A DNA stretch of 64,000 nucleotides from an uncultured Flavobacteriaceae bacterium (GTDB taxonomy: Bacteria > Bacteroidota > Bacteroidia > Flavobacteriales > Flavobacteriaceae). Under the pieces are notes generated by a model that did no database searches, was not told where the DNA came from, and saw nothing but the letters and a program-made list of their open reading frames with translations. The stretch lies in the NCBI GenBank assembly GCA_947504035.1, contig CANNGA010000016.1:1-64000 (forward strand). The letters are read 5' to 3'. A program made the translations under genes and the position numbers. This document shows, in pieces, positions 15,636 through 25,081 of this stretch (the stretch's first letter is position 1; every line of letters starts with the position of its first letter).

Positions 15636-16910
15636 TTATTGTGCTAATGCGTAACTGTTGTTTGTTTCTTTAAGAATAAATTTTGGTGATTTTACATCTA
15701 ATGGTTTTACAAATAAATCGTTTACACTTGTAAAACTAGCTGTAAATCTGTTTGCCTTTAATAGGCTGTTTAAATGCTCTTTATTAGGCGCTGTATATTT
15801 TACAACAATATTCGTGTTGTGTACATTACATAAGCTAGATTCCATTTTGAAATATTTGAATACCTCTTGAAATTCTTTATAAGATTTATCAAATCGCACC
15901 ACATTAGAGAATCCTGAAATTTTAGATGTTGTAAACTCTATTTTTGCGTGGTTCTTTGTAGAAATTGCTGCTGCAGTATGTTGGTAATTATTTTCATCTG
16001 AAAGGTTGATTAATGTTGCATTGCTAATTTTAACAACAGATAAATCATCGTAAGAAGTCATTCCTTTTTTAGGGTTGTACCCATCTATTTCTATAGCGTG
16101 AGAGCCACTAGGATGTGATATGAATGGATGTCTTACGGCCATGATATTATTTAGGTTACCATTGTAGCCCAATTCAAAATTAAAATCATCGTTTTTAGAC
16201 TTATAAGAAATTAGATTTTCGCTTTTAGAAGCACCTCCAAAATATTTAAAAGCATCGTCTGCGGCATAACTTACCATTATATTATTAACTTGAGACTTTA
16301 AACCTAAAGCATATAATGACAAGCCTGCAATGCGCTGTTTACCATTTAACTTCTTACCTGCAAACTCAATACGAACATAAGCTAACTTTGTAGTCTCTTC
16401 TTCATGAGATGTACCTCCATATAATGAAAATCTATTTTCGTAATCGCCCTCTATAAAACCTACCTGAGCAGGTAAATTTACTTTCCCTGATCCCAATATA
16501 GAAATACCACCCCAGTCTCCCGCTCTTCTCGCTTTAACAGGCTTACTAGACGTAAATACTATAGGTAATGCTTTAGACCCTTCAGCGATTAATTTAGAAC
16601 CTTTAGTAACCACTAAACTTGTAGCGCCTTCTGCTTGACAACGAATCAAAGTACCTGGCTCTATAGTTAATGTTGCATTATTAGTTACATAAACAATTCC
16701 AGACATTAAATACACTGTATCTCTATTTAAAGTAAGGTCTGTATCTATAATATTTGGTATAGAAGCATCTGGACTATTATAAGAGGCTGTCTTAGGATCA
16801 AAATTGGTCCAGTTTTTAGTCCAATTCATTTCTGTATTTAGTGCAATATCCGTTTGAGAAAACATAACACTAAATGTTAGTAATGCCAATAATAAGGTTG
16901 CCTTTTTCAT
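15636..16910 (-). CDS. Secreted parallel beta-helix-like protein
   Basis: A 424-residue protein with a signal peptide ending near SVMFSQ. Features of right-handed beta-helix envelope proteins of Bacteroidota follow: VTNNATLTIEPGTLI near residue 80, PIVFTSS, then GDWGGISILGSGKVN and SHPSGSHAIEIDGYN. No C-terminal sorting domain is seen, so it may be periplasmic or attached by another route. The substrate or ligand is unknown. It is read in the same direction as the small secreted protein gene that follows. Confidence 0.75.
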   Translation of the reverse strand: MKKATLLLALLTFSVMFSQTDIALNTEMNWTKNWTNFDPKTASYNSPDASIPNIIDTDLTLNRDTVYLMSGIVYVTNNATLTIEPGTLIRCQAEGATSLVVTKGSKLIAEGSKALPIVFTSSKPVKARRAGDWGGISILGSGKVNLPAQVGFIEGDYENRFSLYGGTSHEEETTKLAYVRIEFAGKKLNGKQRIAGLSLYALGLKSQVNNIMVSYAADDAFKYFGGASKSENLISYKSKNDDFNFELGYNGNLNNIMAVRHPFISHPSGSHAIEIDGYNPKKGMTSYDDLSVVKISNATLINLSDENNYQHTAAAISTKNHAKIEFTTSKISGFSNVVRFDKSYKEFQEVFKYFKMESSLCNVHNTNIVVKYTAPNKEHLNSLLKANRFTASFTSVNDLFVKPLDVKSPKFILKETNNSYALAQ

Positions 16911-17251
16911 AGTCTTGTAGTTTTGAGGGTTAAATAAAACTTTCTCCTATTGTAGACGAACCATTCTCCTGCTCCTAACACCTAAAAAACGTAAAAAGGA
17001 CTATTAAAGCCTAAAACGGAATTAAAATGTTTAGACCTGTAAAGCGCTATAAATAGAACTATTAAGCGCGACAACACTACTAGAATTAAGGCCTTGACCA
17101 TTTAAAGCCCTTTCTTGATTTCAAACAAAACAGCCTGTGTTTTTTTTGTAAAATTTTGTTAATTTTTAAAGATTTTATTATAGAAAATCGTTTTTATAGT
17201 ATAGAAAAGGCAACTATTTTTAGTTAAATTTATAACACTGGATACGTATTA
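16911..17251. other. Non-coding upstream region of the beta-helix gene
   Basis: About 340 AT-rich bases between the beta-helix gene start and the left end of the insertion sequence. I see no gene or strong hairpin. It probably holds the promoter of the minus-strand beta-helix gene. Confidence 0.5.
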
Positions 17252-17297
17252 TACCAAAATAGTTATGCAATGCCGTATATATTTCGTATATTTAGTC

Positions 17298-17792
17298 ATG
17301 GGAAAGAAAGCTTATTTAGAGATTACGGAATCATTATCGGAACTAAAGCAATTGCTGTCAAAGCAGAAAAACCTGAGGTCTGAAAAGCGAATCAAATGTC
17401 TTATAGATATTAAAACCGAAAAATTTGATACCCGTCAAGAACTTGCCGATTATCTATCAGTACATATAAGAACAATGGAGCGATGGTTAGTAAATTATAA
17501 ATCGGGTGGTGTTACTTCTATGCTGACTGATAAGCCTAAGAAGAAGGGTTCCAAAATCATTAGTAGTGAGATACACAAAGGCCTTGAACAGAGAGTCAAC
17601 GATCCACACAATCCCTTTTTGGGATATTGGGATGCCCAACAATGGGTAGTTGAGCAATACGGTGTAGAGGTAAAATACCAGCGTATGCGCGAGTATCTAA
17701 TACAACATTTCAGTACCAAACTCAAAGTACCCCGAAAATCCCACTACAAAAAAGATAATCAAGCTGAAAAAGCTTTTTTAAAAACTTCCTAA
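17298..17792 (+). pseudogene. IS630 transposase, N-terminal part (frameshifted)
   Basis: I start at ATG 17298 (MGKKAYLE...), because the earlier ATG at 17265 lies inside the terminal repeat. The fragment holds the HTH and winged-helix DNA-binding region (RQELADYLSVHIRTMERWL; YWDAQQWVVEQYGVEVKYQR). It ends at a TAA just after a run of T and A (GCTTTTTTAAAAACTTCC). The continuing sequence is in the +1 frame. Loss of one base in that run would join the parts, giving AFLKLPNTLENI. It could instead be programmed frameshifting, which is known in some IS630 elements. Confidence 0.75.
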
Positions 17793-18366
17793 TACCTTAG
17801 AGAACATTAGATCAAGTCTAAATAAAAACAACTATGACGAGATAAATTTATATTTCCAAGATGAAGCTAGGTTTGGAATGATGAATCATATAGGCAGATA
17901 TTTGACAGCTTCTGGGGTTAAACCAATAGTTAGCTATCAACATATATTTAAGACAACTTACCTTTATGGAAGCTATTCCCCAATAAATGGTGATAGTTTT
18001 GTCTGGGAAATAAACGGTGTCAATACTACAATATTTGAAGCTTACTTAAAGGGATTTTCCCAGTACAAACCAAAGGAATATAAAATCGTAGTCATTGACA
18101 ATGCAGGTTTTCATTCCACAAAGAATATTGAAGTGCCAGACAATATATATCTGCTAAGAATCCCACCATACAATCCAGAGTTAAATCCATGTGAACAAGT
18201 ATGGCAGTATATCAAAAATCGATTCAAAAACCAACGCTTTGAAACAATGCACGATCTTAAAGAATGGCTGAAACAAACAGTAAACCATATGCAAATGCAA
18301 ACAATAAAATCAATTACTGGAAACCATCATTACTTAAACGCATTTTATACGGCGTTTAAAAACTAA
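17782..18366 (+). pseudogene. IS630 transposase, C-terminal DDE part (frameshifted)
   Basis: The catalytic half runs in the +1 frame relative to the first part; the open frame begins upstream of its first ATG at 17878. DDE residues are visible: Asp in YFQDEARFGM, Asp in VVIDNAGFHSTKN, and Glu in NPELNPCEQVWQYIK. The last bases form the right inverted repeat. Without frameshifting this half has no DNA-binding domain and would be inactive. Confidence 0.75.
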
Positions 18367-18500
18367 ATTGGTATTACACAAAAAACCATCTAAATCGTAG
18401 AACTGCTATACGGTATAAAACTGTGCGATTCTATTAGGGTCCTGATTTCAATTCTTAGCGCCCCCTTTAGGGGTCTTTTTTTTAAACCCGCTTTATGCGA

Positions 18501-18659
18501 TAGAACCTCTATTACACCTTTGAGCTACTGCAAATACTGGCGCTACACTACTTTTTTCAATTTAACCATAGCGATGCTATGCCAAAATCAAGAAAAAGTC
18601 AGTATTTATGGTATCTCAAAGCTTCACGACAATGTCATATCGCATAATTCGGGTTAAAC
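18501..18659 (+). repeat. Dispersed stem-loop repeat, copy B
   Basis: A long form of the repeat. CTTTGAG (18518-18524) pairs with CTCAAAG (18615-18621), AAATACTG (18532-18539) pairs with CAGTATTT (18600-18607), and an inner hairpin CATAGC-GAT-GCTATG lies at 18567-18581. Arm bases differ from the other copies but still pair. It lies between the insertion sequence and the end of valS. Confidence 0.6.
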
Positions 18660-18721
18660 AGTAAACGTATTGTTAAACTTATGGGCTTATCTATGGTCCT
18701 TCAACCTGTCTTGATCTAAAA

Positions 18722-18758
18722 CAAAAAAAGGCAACAGTTTACAAAACTATTGCCTTTA
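18722..18758 (-). terminator. Terminator of valS
   Basis: On the minus strand AAAGGCAATAGTTT and AAACTGTTGCCTTT form a stem followed by a run of T, about 40 bases after the valS stop. Confidence 0.75.
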
Positions 18759-18798
18759 ATACGTCATGGTATATAACGTATAACGCGCCACATTGTAT

Positions 18799-21435
18799 TT
18801 ATTGTAAACTTAACAAGCGCGCTTTTATAGTTTCTATTTTAGCTAAGGTATCGGCTTCTTTTTTACGCTCTAAGGCAATCACCTGTTCTGGTGCATTACT
18901 TACAAAACGTTCATTAGACAGCTTCTTTTGGATCCCTGTTAAGAACCCTTCGGCGCGCTTTAACTCGCCATTTAATTTAGCGACCTCTGCTTCTACATCA
19001 ATCGTATCTAAAGCTATAGGTACAAAATACTCATTAGATTTTACTCTAAAAGAGGCTGCACCTTCTAATTTTTCAGTCCCATAGTTAACCGCTTCAGTAT
19101 TGGTTAATTTAACAATAACACTATCTAAAGCATTACCAAAGGTCTCATTATCGATAACGGCTAAGGTTATAGCATCTTTAAAAGCTATGTTTTTTTCTTT
19201 TCTAATGGTACGTATCCCAGACACAACACTTGTAGCAAACTCAAAATTGGAGATTAAAGCAGCATCAAATGAACTTTGCTCTGGGTATTTAGCAACAATT
19301 AAAGCATCTTCAGGTGTTCTAGCCCCTAGTAATTGCCATATTTCCTCTGTAATAAATGGCATAAAAGGATGTAAAATTTTCAAATTTGCTTCAAAAATAG
19401 CAATCACTTCTCTATAAGTTGCAGCATCTATAGGCTGTTGGTAAGCAGGCTTCACAATTTCTAACAACCAACCACAAAAATCATCATAAATCAATTTGTA
19501 CATGGCCATAATGGCATCAGACAAACGGTACTTACTGTAATGGTCTTCTATTTCGGCTAAAACCTTTTGAAATTTAGATTGGTACCACGCAATACCTATT
19601 TTACTCGATTCTGGTTGTGCTATATCTTCTGAAACTTCCCATAAGGTGGTTAAATAAAAAGCACTCCATATTTTGTTACCTAAACCTTTACCTTGTTGGC
19701 AAAGCGCTTCATCAAACATAAGATCGTTACCCGCAGCAGAACTTAACAGTAAGCCTACACGAACGCCATCGGCTCCGTAGGTTTCTATTAACTTTAAAGC
19801 ATCTGGAGAATTCCCCAAAGACTTACTCATCTTTCTACGCTGCTTGTCTCTTACCAATCCTGTGAGATACACATTTTCGAAAGGTTTTTGGTCTTTATAC
19901 TCGTAGCCGGCAATAATCATACGTGCCACCCAGAAAAATAAAATATCGGGGCCTGTTACCAAATCATTGGTTGGGTAATAGTATTTAATCTCTTCGTTTT
20001 CAGGATTGCGAATCCCATCAAAAACAGACATAGGCCATAACCAAGACGAAAACCAAGTATCTAAGGCATCGGTATCTTGTCGTAATTCATCTACCGTTAG
20101 GTTAGAATTAGACGTGGCTTCTTTTGCCAATTCTAAGGCTTTTTCTATAGTTTCAGCAACTACAAAATCATTCTTTCCATCTCCGTAAAAATATGCTGGG
20201 ATTTGCTGGCCCCATAACAATTGGCGCGAAATGTTCCAATCGCGAATATTTTCCATCCAATGGCGGTAGGTGTTTTTAAATTTTTCTGGAAACAATTTAA
20301 TACTGTCATCTTCTAAAACCGCTGTGATGGCTGGTTTTACAAGATCTTCCATTTTTAAAAACCACTGGTCACTTAAACGTGGCTCTATAACAGCTTTGGT
20401 ACGTTCTGAAGTTCCTACCTTATTCGTATGTGTTTCTGTTTTTACTAAAGCTCCTAAAGCGTCTAATGCTTTTGCTACAGATTTACGAGCCTCGAAACGG
20501 TCTTGTCCTTCAAATTCTAAACCATAACTATTTAATGACGCATCTTCATGAAAGATATCTATCACCTCTAAGTGGTGCTTATCGCCTAAAACCTTATCAT
20601 TTTCATCATGTGCAGGCGTTACTTTTAAACACCCTGTACCAAATTCTAAATCGACATACGCGTCTTCTATAATTGGAACCACACGGTTACAAATAGGCAC
20701 AATTGCTTTTTTACCTTTTAAATGGGTAAACCGTTCGTCGTCGGGGTTGATACAAATGGCCGAATCTCCAAAAATAGTTTCTGGACGTGTCGTTGCCACC
20801 GTTAATACCGTATCGCTTCCTTCAACCTTATAATTGATATAATAGAGTAATCCTTGGCGTTCTTCATGAATCACCTCCTCATCAGATAGTGTTGTTTTAG
20901 CTTCAGGGTCCCAATTCACCATACGGTAACCACGGTAAATCAATCCTTTTTTATGTAGATCTACAAAGACCTTAATCACAGCTTCAGACATATCGTCATC
21001 CATAGTAAACTTTGTACGGTCCCAATCGCAAGAACATCCCAGTTTTTTAAGCTGTTCTAAAATTACACCACCATACTCTTCTGTCCACTCCCAAGCATGC
21101 TTTAAAAATTCGTCACGTGTCAAATCGTTTTTATCAATCCCTTGATCCTTTAAACGCGCCACAACTTTAGCTTCTGTAGCAATAGAAGCATGGTCTGTTC
21201 CTGGTACCCAACATGCATTTTTACCCAATAAACGTGCACGACGTATCAAAACATCTTGAATGGTATTATTCAACATATGCCCCATGTGCAATACCCCTGT
21301 TACATTTGGTGGAGGAATTACAATCGTATAAGGTTCTCTCTCATCGGGTGTGGAATGAAAATAATTGTGTTTCATCCAGTAATCATACCACTTATCTTCT
21401 ACCTTGCTTGCATCGTATTTTGATGGAATTTGCAT
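18799..21435 (-). CDS. valS: Valyl-tRNA synthetase
   Basis: An 878-residue class I synthetase charging tRNA-Val. The HIGH motif appears in PPPNVTGVLHMGHMLNN (near residue 45), and KMSKS in RRKMSKSLGNSPDALK (near residue 530). The editing domain lies between (TTRPETIFGDSAICINPDD), and a C-terminal coiled coil from VEAEVAKLNGELKRAEGFL is as expected. Normal length. A -7 element CAAAAGTA (minus-strand TACTTTTG) lies at 21465-21472. Confidence 0.98.
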   Translation of the reverse strand: MQIPSKYDASKVEDKWYDYWMKHNYFHSTPDEREPYTIVIPPPNVTGVLHMGHMLNNTIQDVLIRRARLLGKNACWVPGTDHASIATEAKVVARLKDQGIDKNDLTRDEFLKHAWEWTEEYGGVILEQLKKLGCSCDWDRTKFTMDDDMSEAVIKVFVDLHKKGLIYRGYRMVNWDPEAKTTLSDEEVIHEERQGLLYYINYKVEGSDTVLTVATTRPETIFGDSAICINPDDERFTHLKGKKAIVPICNRVVPIIEDAYVDLEFGTGCLKVTPAHDENDKVLGDKHHLEVIDIFHEDASLNSYGLEFEGQDRFEARKSVAKALDALGALVKTETHTNKVGTSERTKAVIEPRLSDQWFLKMEDLVKPAITAVLEDDSIKLFPEKFKNTYRHWMENIRDWNISRQLLWGQQIPAYFYGDGKNDFVVAETIEKALELAKEATSNSNLTVDELRQDTDALDTWFSSWLWPMSVFDGIRNPENEEIKYYYPTNDLVTGPDILFFWVARMIIAGYEYKDQKPFENVYLTGLVRDKQRRKMSKSLGNSPDALKLIETYGADGVRVGLLLSSAAGNDLMFDEALCQQGKGLGNKIWSAFYLTTLWEVSEDIAQPESSKIGIAWYQSKFQKVLAEIEDHYSKYRLSDAIMAMYKLIYDDFCGWLLEIVKPAYQQPIDAATYREVIAIFEANLKILHPFMPFITEEIWQLLGARTPEDALIVAKYPEQSSFDAALISNFEFATSVVSGIRTIRKEKNIAFKDAITLAVIDNETFGNALDSVIVKLTNTEAVNYGTEKLEGAASFRVKSNEYFVPIALDTIDVEAEVAKLNGELKRAEGFLTGIQKKLSNERFVSNAPEQVIALERKKEADTLAKIETIKARLLSLQ

Positions 21436-21464
21436 ACTTTGGAACAGTTTTTGTTTTAGGTATG

Positions 21465-21472
21465 CAAAAGTA
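21465..21472 (-). promoter_or_regulatory. -7 element of valS
   Basis: Minus-strand TACTTTTG fits TAnnTTTG and would start transcription about 25 bases before the valS ATG. Confidence 0.45.
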
Positions 21473-21549
21473 CTTATATTTCTTTTTCTGTGAAAATTGA
21501 TACGTTTAAAGATTATACAGCATTTCTAAGAATAATGTAATTCGTCTAT

Positions 21550-21557
21550 TATTTTTG
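21550..21557 (+). promoter_or_regulatory. -7 element of the DUF1573 gene
   Basis: TATTTTTG matches TAnnTTTG. It argues against the TTG start at 21562, which would lie at the transcription start, and supports the ATG at 21616. Confidence 0.4.
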
Positions 21558-21615
21558 CAGGTTGTGGAAAAAGTACCTATGTTTACACGATATTAAAACC
21601 AATACATACAAAAAA

Positions 21616-22041
21616 ATGAAACATTTATTTACACTTTTATTTGTAGGGTTAATGAGCATCTCCCTGAATGCGCAAGATAAAGTAGCTAAAATTGAATTTA
21701 AAGCTACAACTATCGATTATGGTACTATTGAAAAAGGCGCCAATGGCGTAAGAGTTTTTGAGTTTACAAATACTGGTGATGCCCCTTTAATTATATCTAA
21801 AGTAAATTCTAGTTGTGGGTGTACCATTCCTAAAAAACCAAAAGATCCTATCATGCCTGGTAAAACTGGTGAAATTGAAGTGAAGTATGATACAAATAGA
21901 GTGAACCCTATTCGTAAAACAATTACGGTATTATCTAATGCTGAAACGCCTACGGTAGCTTTAAAAATTAAAGGATTGGTTGTAGATCCTTCAAAAAATA
22001 ATGTGCTTGAGAAAAAACAAAAAAGCGTTGTAGCACACTAA
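21616..22041 (+). CDS. DUF1573-domain secreted protein
   Basis: A 141-residue protein from ATG 21616, whose signal peptide (MKHLFTLLFVGLMSISLNAQ) begins exactly there; the longer frame adds non-signal residues. The mature part is a single Ig-like DUF1573 domain: DYGTIEKGANGVRVFEFTNT, then CGCTIPKKP and GEIEVKYDT, a pattern widespread in Bacteroidota envelope proteins. Biochemical role unknown. A strong terminator follows. Confidence 0.88.
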   Translation: MKHLFTLLFVGLMSISLNAQDKVAKIEFKATTIDYGTIEKGANGVRVFEFTNTGDAPLIISKVNSSCGCTIPKKPKDPIMPGKTGEIEVKYDTNRVNPIRKTITVLSNAETPTVALKIKGLVVDPSKNNVLEKKQKSVVAH

Positions 22042-22084
22042 TGCTGTAGTTTTAACGTTTTACACACATACATTCTATTGAAAA

Positions 22085-22123
22085 ACATCTCAATACCATA
22101 TAAGTATTGAGATGTTTTTTTTT
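22085..22123 (+). terminator. Terminator after the DUF1573 gene
   Basis: ACATCTCAATAC and GTATTGAGATGT form a 12-base stem with a short loop, followed by a run of T on the plus strand. Confidence 0.85.
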
Positions 22124-22265
22124 ATATAAGTGCTAAACGATTACAGTTGAAAACCTTAAGACATTAAATATCCCTGTCTTTGTGAAGTGTTCACCTGTAT
22201 TTTATCGGTTCTTTTTTTACAGTTTTCATATAATTTTTGCAACTTTGCGCACCAATTTAAAATAA

Positions 22266-23456
22266 ATGCCAACAATATCTCAAAAAGGGCAAAACATGCC
22301 CGAATCTCCTATACGGAAACTTGTACCATTTGCAGAACAAGCAGAGGCAGATGGCAAATCTGTATATTACCTTAATATAGGTCAACCCGATATTAAAACA
22401 CCTGAAGTCGCTTTAAAAGCGGTTAAAGAGAATACTATCGAAATTTTATCCTATTCACGTTCTGAAGGTTCTGAGACGTACAGAAAGAAAATTGCGAACT
22501 ACTATGATTACCATAACATAAAAGTATCTCACAACGATATTATTGTGACTACTGGTGCTAGTGAGGCCATTGCATTTATTTTTGGCAGCATCATGGATCC
22601 AGATGATGAAGTGATCATTTGCGAACCATTTTATGCTAATTATATTGCATTTGCTACTGCTGCAAGTGTAAAAGTGAAGCCTATCATTTCTAAAATAGAA
22701 GATAATTTTGCATTACCTCCTATTGCCGAGTTTGAGAAATTAATCACATCAAAAACGAAAGCAATAATGATATGCAATCCTGGAAACCCAACAGGATACT
22801 TATATTCTAAGGAAGAAATAGAGCAATTAGCAGCGTTGGTAAAAAAGCACGACCTCTTTTTAATTTCAGATGAAGTGTACCGCGAATTCACCTATGATGG
22901 GCATACGCATTATTCTATTTTAGAACTTGAAGACTTAGACGCCCACACCATAATGATAGACTCTGTCTCTAAGCGTTACAGCATGTGTGGGGCTAGAATT
23001 GGATGCTTAGTGACCAGAAATGAAACGGTAAGACATACGGTTTTAAAATTTGCACAAGCACGTTTAAGTCCACCCACCTATGCACAAATTGCAAGTGAAG
23101 CCGCATTAAGTACACCCCAAAGTTATTTTGAGGCCATTAAAGGCGAATACATAGAACGACGCGATACTTTAATTAGAGAACTTAACACCATAAAAGGTAT
23201 TAAAGTCGCTACACCTAAGGGCGCATTTTACTGCATTGTAGAATTGCCTATAAAAAATTCTGATCATTTTGCCCAATGGCTACTAGAAAGCTTTAGCTTT
23301 GAAAACGAAACAGTTATGGTAGCCCCTGCTGGTGGTTTCTATTCCACGCCAGGAATAGGCAGCAACCAAATTAGAATTGCATACGTACTTAATAAAGAAC
23401 GTCTCATTAAAGCTGTAAAAATTATAAAAGAAGCTCTAAACGTCTATAACGATTGA
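22266..23456 (+). CDS. Class I aminotransferase (aspartate aminotransferase type)
   Basis: A 396-residue PLP enzyme. The PLP-binding lysine is K236 in DSVSKRYSMCGARIG. CNPGNPTGYLYSKEE and a C-terminal GSNQIRIAYV with the substrate-binding Arg are as in the aspartate aminotransferase subfamily. The N-terminal MPESPIRKLVPFA resembles the Bacteroidota version. It probably transfers amino groups between aspartate or another amino acid and 2-oxoglutarate; exact specificity is uncertain. It overlaps murB by 4 bases. Confidence 0.9.
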   Translation: MPTISQKGQNMPESPIRKLVPFAEQAEADGKSVYYLNIGQPDIKTPEVALKAVKENTIEILSYSRSEGSETYRKKIANYYDYHNIKVSHNDIIVTTGASEAIAFIFGSIMDPDDEVIICEPFYANYIAFATAASVKVKPIISKIEDNFALPPIAEFEKLITSKTKAIMICNPGNPTGYLYSKEEIEQLAALVKKHDLFLISDEVYREFTYDGHTHYSILELEDLDAHTIMIDSVSKRYSMCGARIGCLVTRNETVRHTVLKFAQARLSPPTYAQIASEAALSTPQSYFEAIKGEYIERRDTLIRELNTIKGIKVATPKGAFYCIVELPIKNSDHFAQWLLESFSFENETVMVAPAGGFYSTPGIGSNQIRIAYVLNKERLIKAVKIIKEALNVYND

Positions 23457-24469
23457 TTGCTATAACCCAAAATACATCTCTTAAACCTTTCAATACGTTT
23501 GGTATTGCTGTTAATGCTGCCCATTTTGTATCTGTAACTTCTATACCAGAACTTAAGGACGTATTGCGTTTACCTGGGTATCCAGAGCCCCTTATTTTGG
23601 GAGGAGGCAGCAATATGCTGCTCACCCAAGATCAAAATAAATTGGTGATACACATCAATTTAAAAGGGATTTCGATTGAGAAAGAAACCGAAGACCATGT
23701 CTATATTAGGGCAAATGCTGGCGAAAACTGGCATGAATTTGTTATATGGTGTCTCCAACACAATTATGGAGGTCTAGAAAACCTATCTCTAATACCCGGC
23801 AATGTAGGAACAGCACCTATTCAAAATATAGGCGCTTATGGTATTGAACTTAAAGACAGCTTTGTAAGTTGTAATGCATTAGAGATAAAAACCTTGCAAG
23901 AACATGTTTTTGACACGTCGCAATGTCGTTTTGGGTACAGAAATTCTATTTTTAAACAAGAAGCAAAAGGCAGGTATATTATTACCTCTGTCTTGTTTAA
24001 ACTCAGTAAACACACCCATAGCTTACGCGTAGATTATGGGGCCATACAAACAGAACTTGATGCCCAAGGCATTACAAATACCACCATACAAGATATTTCT
24101 AAGGCTGTAATTGCTATTAGAGAACGTAAGCTCCCTAACCCAAAAGATATCGGTAATAGTGGTAGCTTTTTTAAGAATCCTGTGATTTCTAAATCGCATT
24201 ATGAGACTTTAAAGCTTAATTTTGAAACGTTACCTTGCTATCCTGTTTCCGACAACGAAGTAAAGGTGCCTGCGGGTTGGCTTATAGAAACTGCAGGGTT
24301 TAAAGGCAAACGTTTTTCCAATTATGGGGTGCATAAACATCAAGCATTAGTACTTGTAAATTATGGAGGTGCACAAGGCGCTGATATTTTAGAACTGTCC
24401 CAGTTAATTCAAAAAACTATAGCACGATTGTTTAACATAACCATAGAGGCTGAAGTAAATATTTTGTAA
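23453..24469 (+). CDS. murB: UDP-N-acetylenolpyruvoylglucosamine reductase
   Basis: A 338-residue flavoenzyme making UDP-N-acetylmuramate for peptidoglycan. It has the FAD-binding region (LILGGGSNMLLTQD), GNVGTAPIQNIGAYG, and the active-site segment NSGSFFKNPVI. The start is a TTG overlapping the stop of the aminotransferase gene; no ATG fits and the family N-terminus (SLKPFNTFGI) begins just after it, so TTG is accepted. Length is normal. Confidence 0.95.
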   Translation: MIAITQNTSLKPFNTFGIAVNAAHFVSVTSIPELKDVLRLPGYPEPLILGGGSNMLLTQDQNKLVIHINLKGISIEKETEDHVYIRANAGENWHEFVIWCLQHNYGGLENLSLIPGNVGTAPIQNIGAYGIELKDSFVSCNALEIKTLQEHVFDTSQCRFGYRNSIFKQEAKGRYIITSVLFKLSKHTHSLRVDYGAIQTELDAQGITNTTIQDISKAVIAIRERKLPNPKDIGNSGSFFKNPVISKSHYETLKLNFETLPCYPVSDNEVKVPAGWLIETAGFKGKRFSNYGVHKHQALVLVNYGGAQGADILELSQLIQKTIARLFNITIEAEVNIL

Positions 24470-24538
24470 TTTAAATAAATTCATTACTTTGACGTTAATT
24501 TAATTACAGCTAAAACAAACTCATTAAAACCTTTTACA

Positions 24539-25069
24539 TTGATTTCAGGTATAGAAAAAGAAATAGTAATTTTATTAAAAAAAGAAGATAAGAAAGCTAT
24601 TTCTCTACTTTATGAAAACTATGCTGATGCTCTTTACGGCGTCATCAAAAAAGTGATTGTAGATGAAGATGTTGCCCAAGATGTACTGCAAGAAACATTT
24701 GTAAAAATTTGGCGTTATGCTAAGAAATACGACCCTACAAAAGCCAAATTATTTACTTGGCTTTACAGGATAGCTTACAATACGGCTATTGATAAAACAA
24801 GAGCCTTAAAAAATAAAAATGAGAAAGAAGTCCAAATGGCAACTTCTGACGTATATAAGATAACAACCAACTCATTGAATCAAGATGTTTTAGATATTAA
24901 AAAACACCTAAGTTCAATAGAAGAAAAGTACCAAATAGTGATTAATGCACTATTTTTTGAAGGCATGACACAACAAGAGGCTAGTGAAGAACTCGACATT
25001 CCTTTAGGTACTATAAAATCAAGATTAAAAATAGGATTGAGAGAATTGAAAAAGATTTACAATCCCTAA
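24539..25069 (+). CDS. ECF RNA polymerase sigma factor
   Basis: A 176-residue sigma-70 family factor. Region 2 includes DVLQETFVKIWRYA and LFTWLYRIAYNTAID. Region 4 includes FFEGMTQQEASEELDIPLGT and IKSRLKIGLRELKK. It starts at a TTG with no better ATG. A gene with the features of an anti-sigma factor follows 12 bases later, so they form a sigma/anti-sigma pair. The signal sensed is unknown. Confidence 0.92.
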   Translation: MISGIEKEIVILLKKEDKKAISLLYENYADALYGVIKKVIVDEDVAQDVLQETFVKIWRYAKKYDPTKAKLFTWLYRIAYNTAIDKTRALKNKNEKEVQMATSDVYKITTNSLNQDVLDIKKHLSSIEEKYQIVINALFFEGMTQQEASEELDIPLGTIKSRLKIGLRELKKIYNP

Positions 25070-25081
25070 ACTAGTAATGTC

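Larger units (their letters stand above)
17252..18373 (+). mobile_element. IS630-family insertion sequence
   Basis: The element is bounded by imperfect 28-base inverted repeats at 17252-17279 and 18346-18373 (22 of 28 positions match; both end in TACCAA and share GCCGTATA). Each end carries a TA, the target that IS630/Tc1-type elements duplicate. Inside is a two-part transposase with a frameshift. At about 1.12 kb the element has normal length. It sits in the gap upstream of the beta-helix gene and breaks no recognisable gene. Confidence 0.8.

Noticed and set aside
18457-18482. CCCC-TTTA-GGGG hairpin followed by T run as a second terminator after the insertion sequence
   Set aside because: A four-base stem with short loop is weak, and no gene on the plus strand ends there except the transposase; left unannotated.
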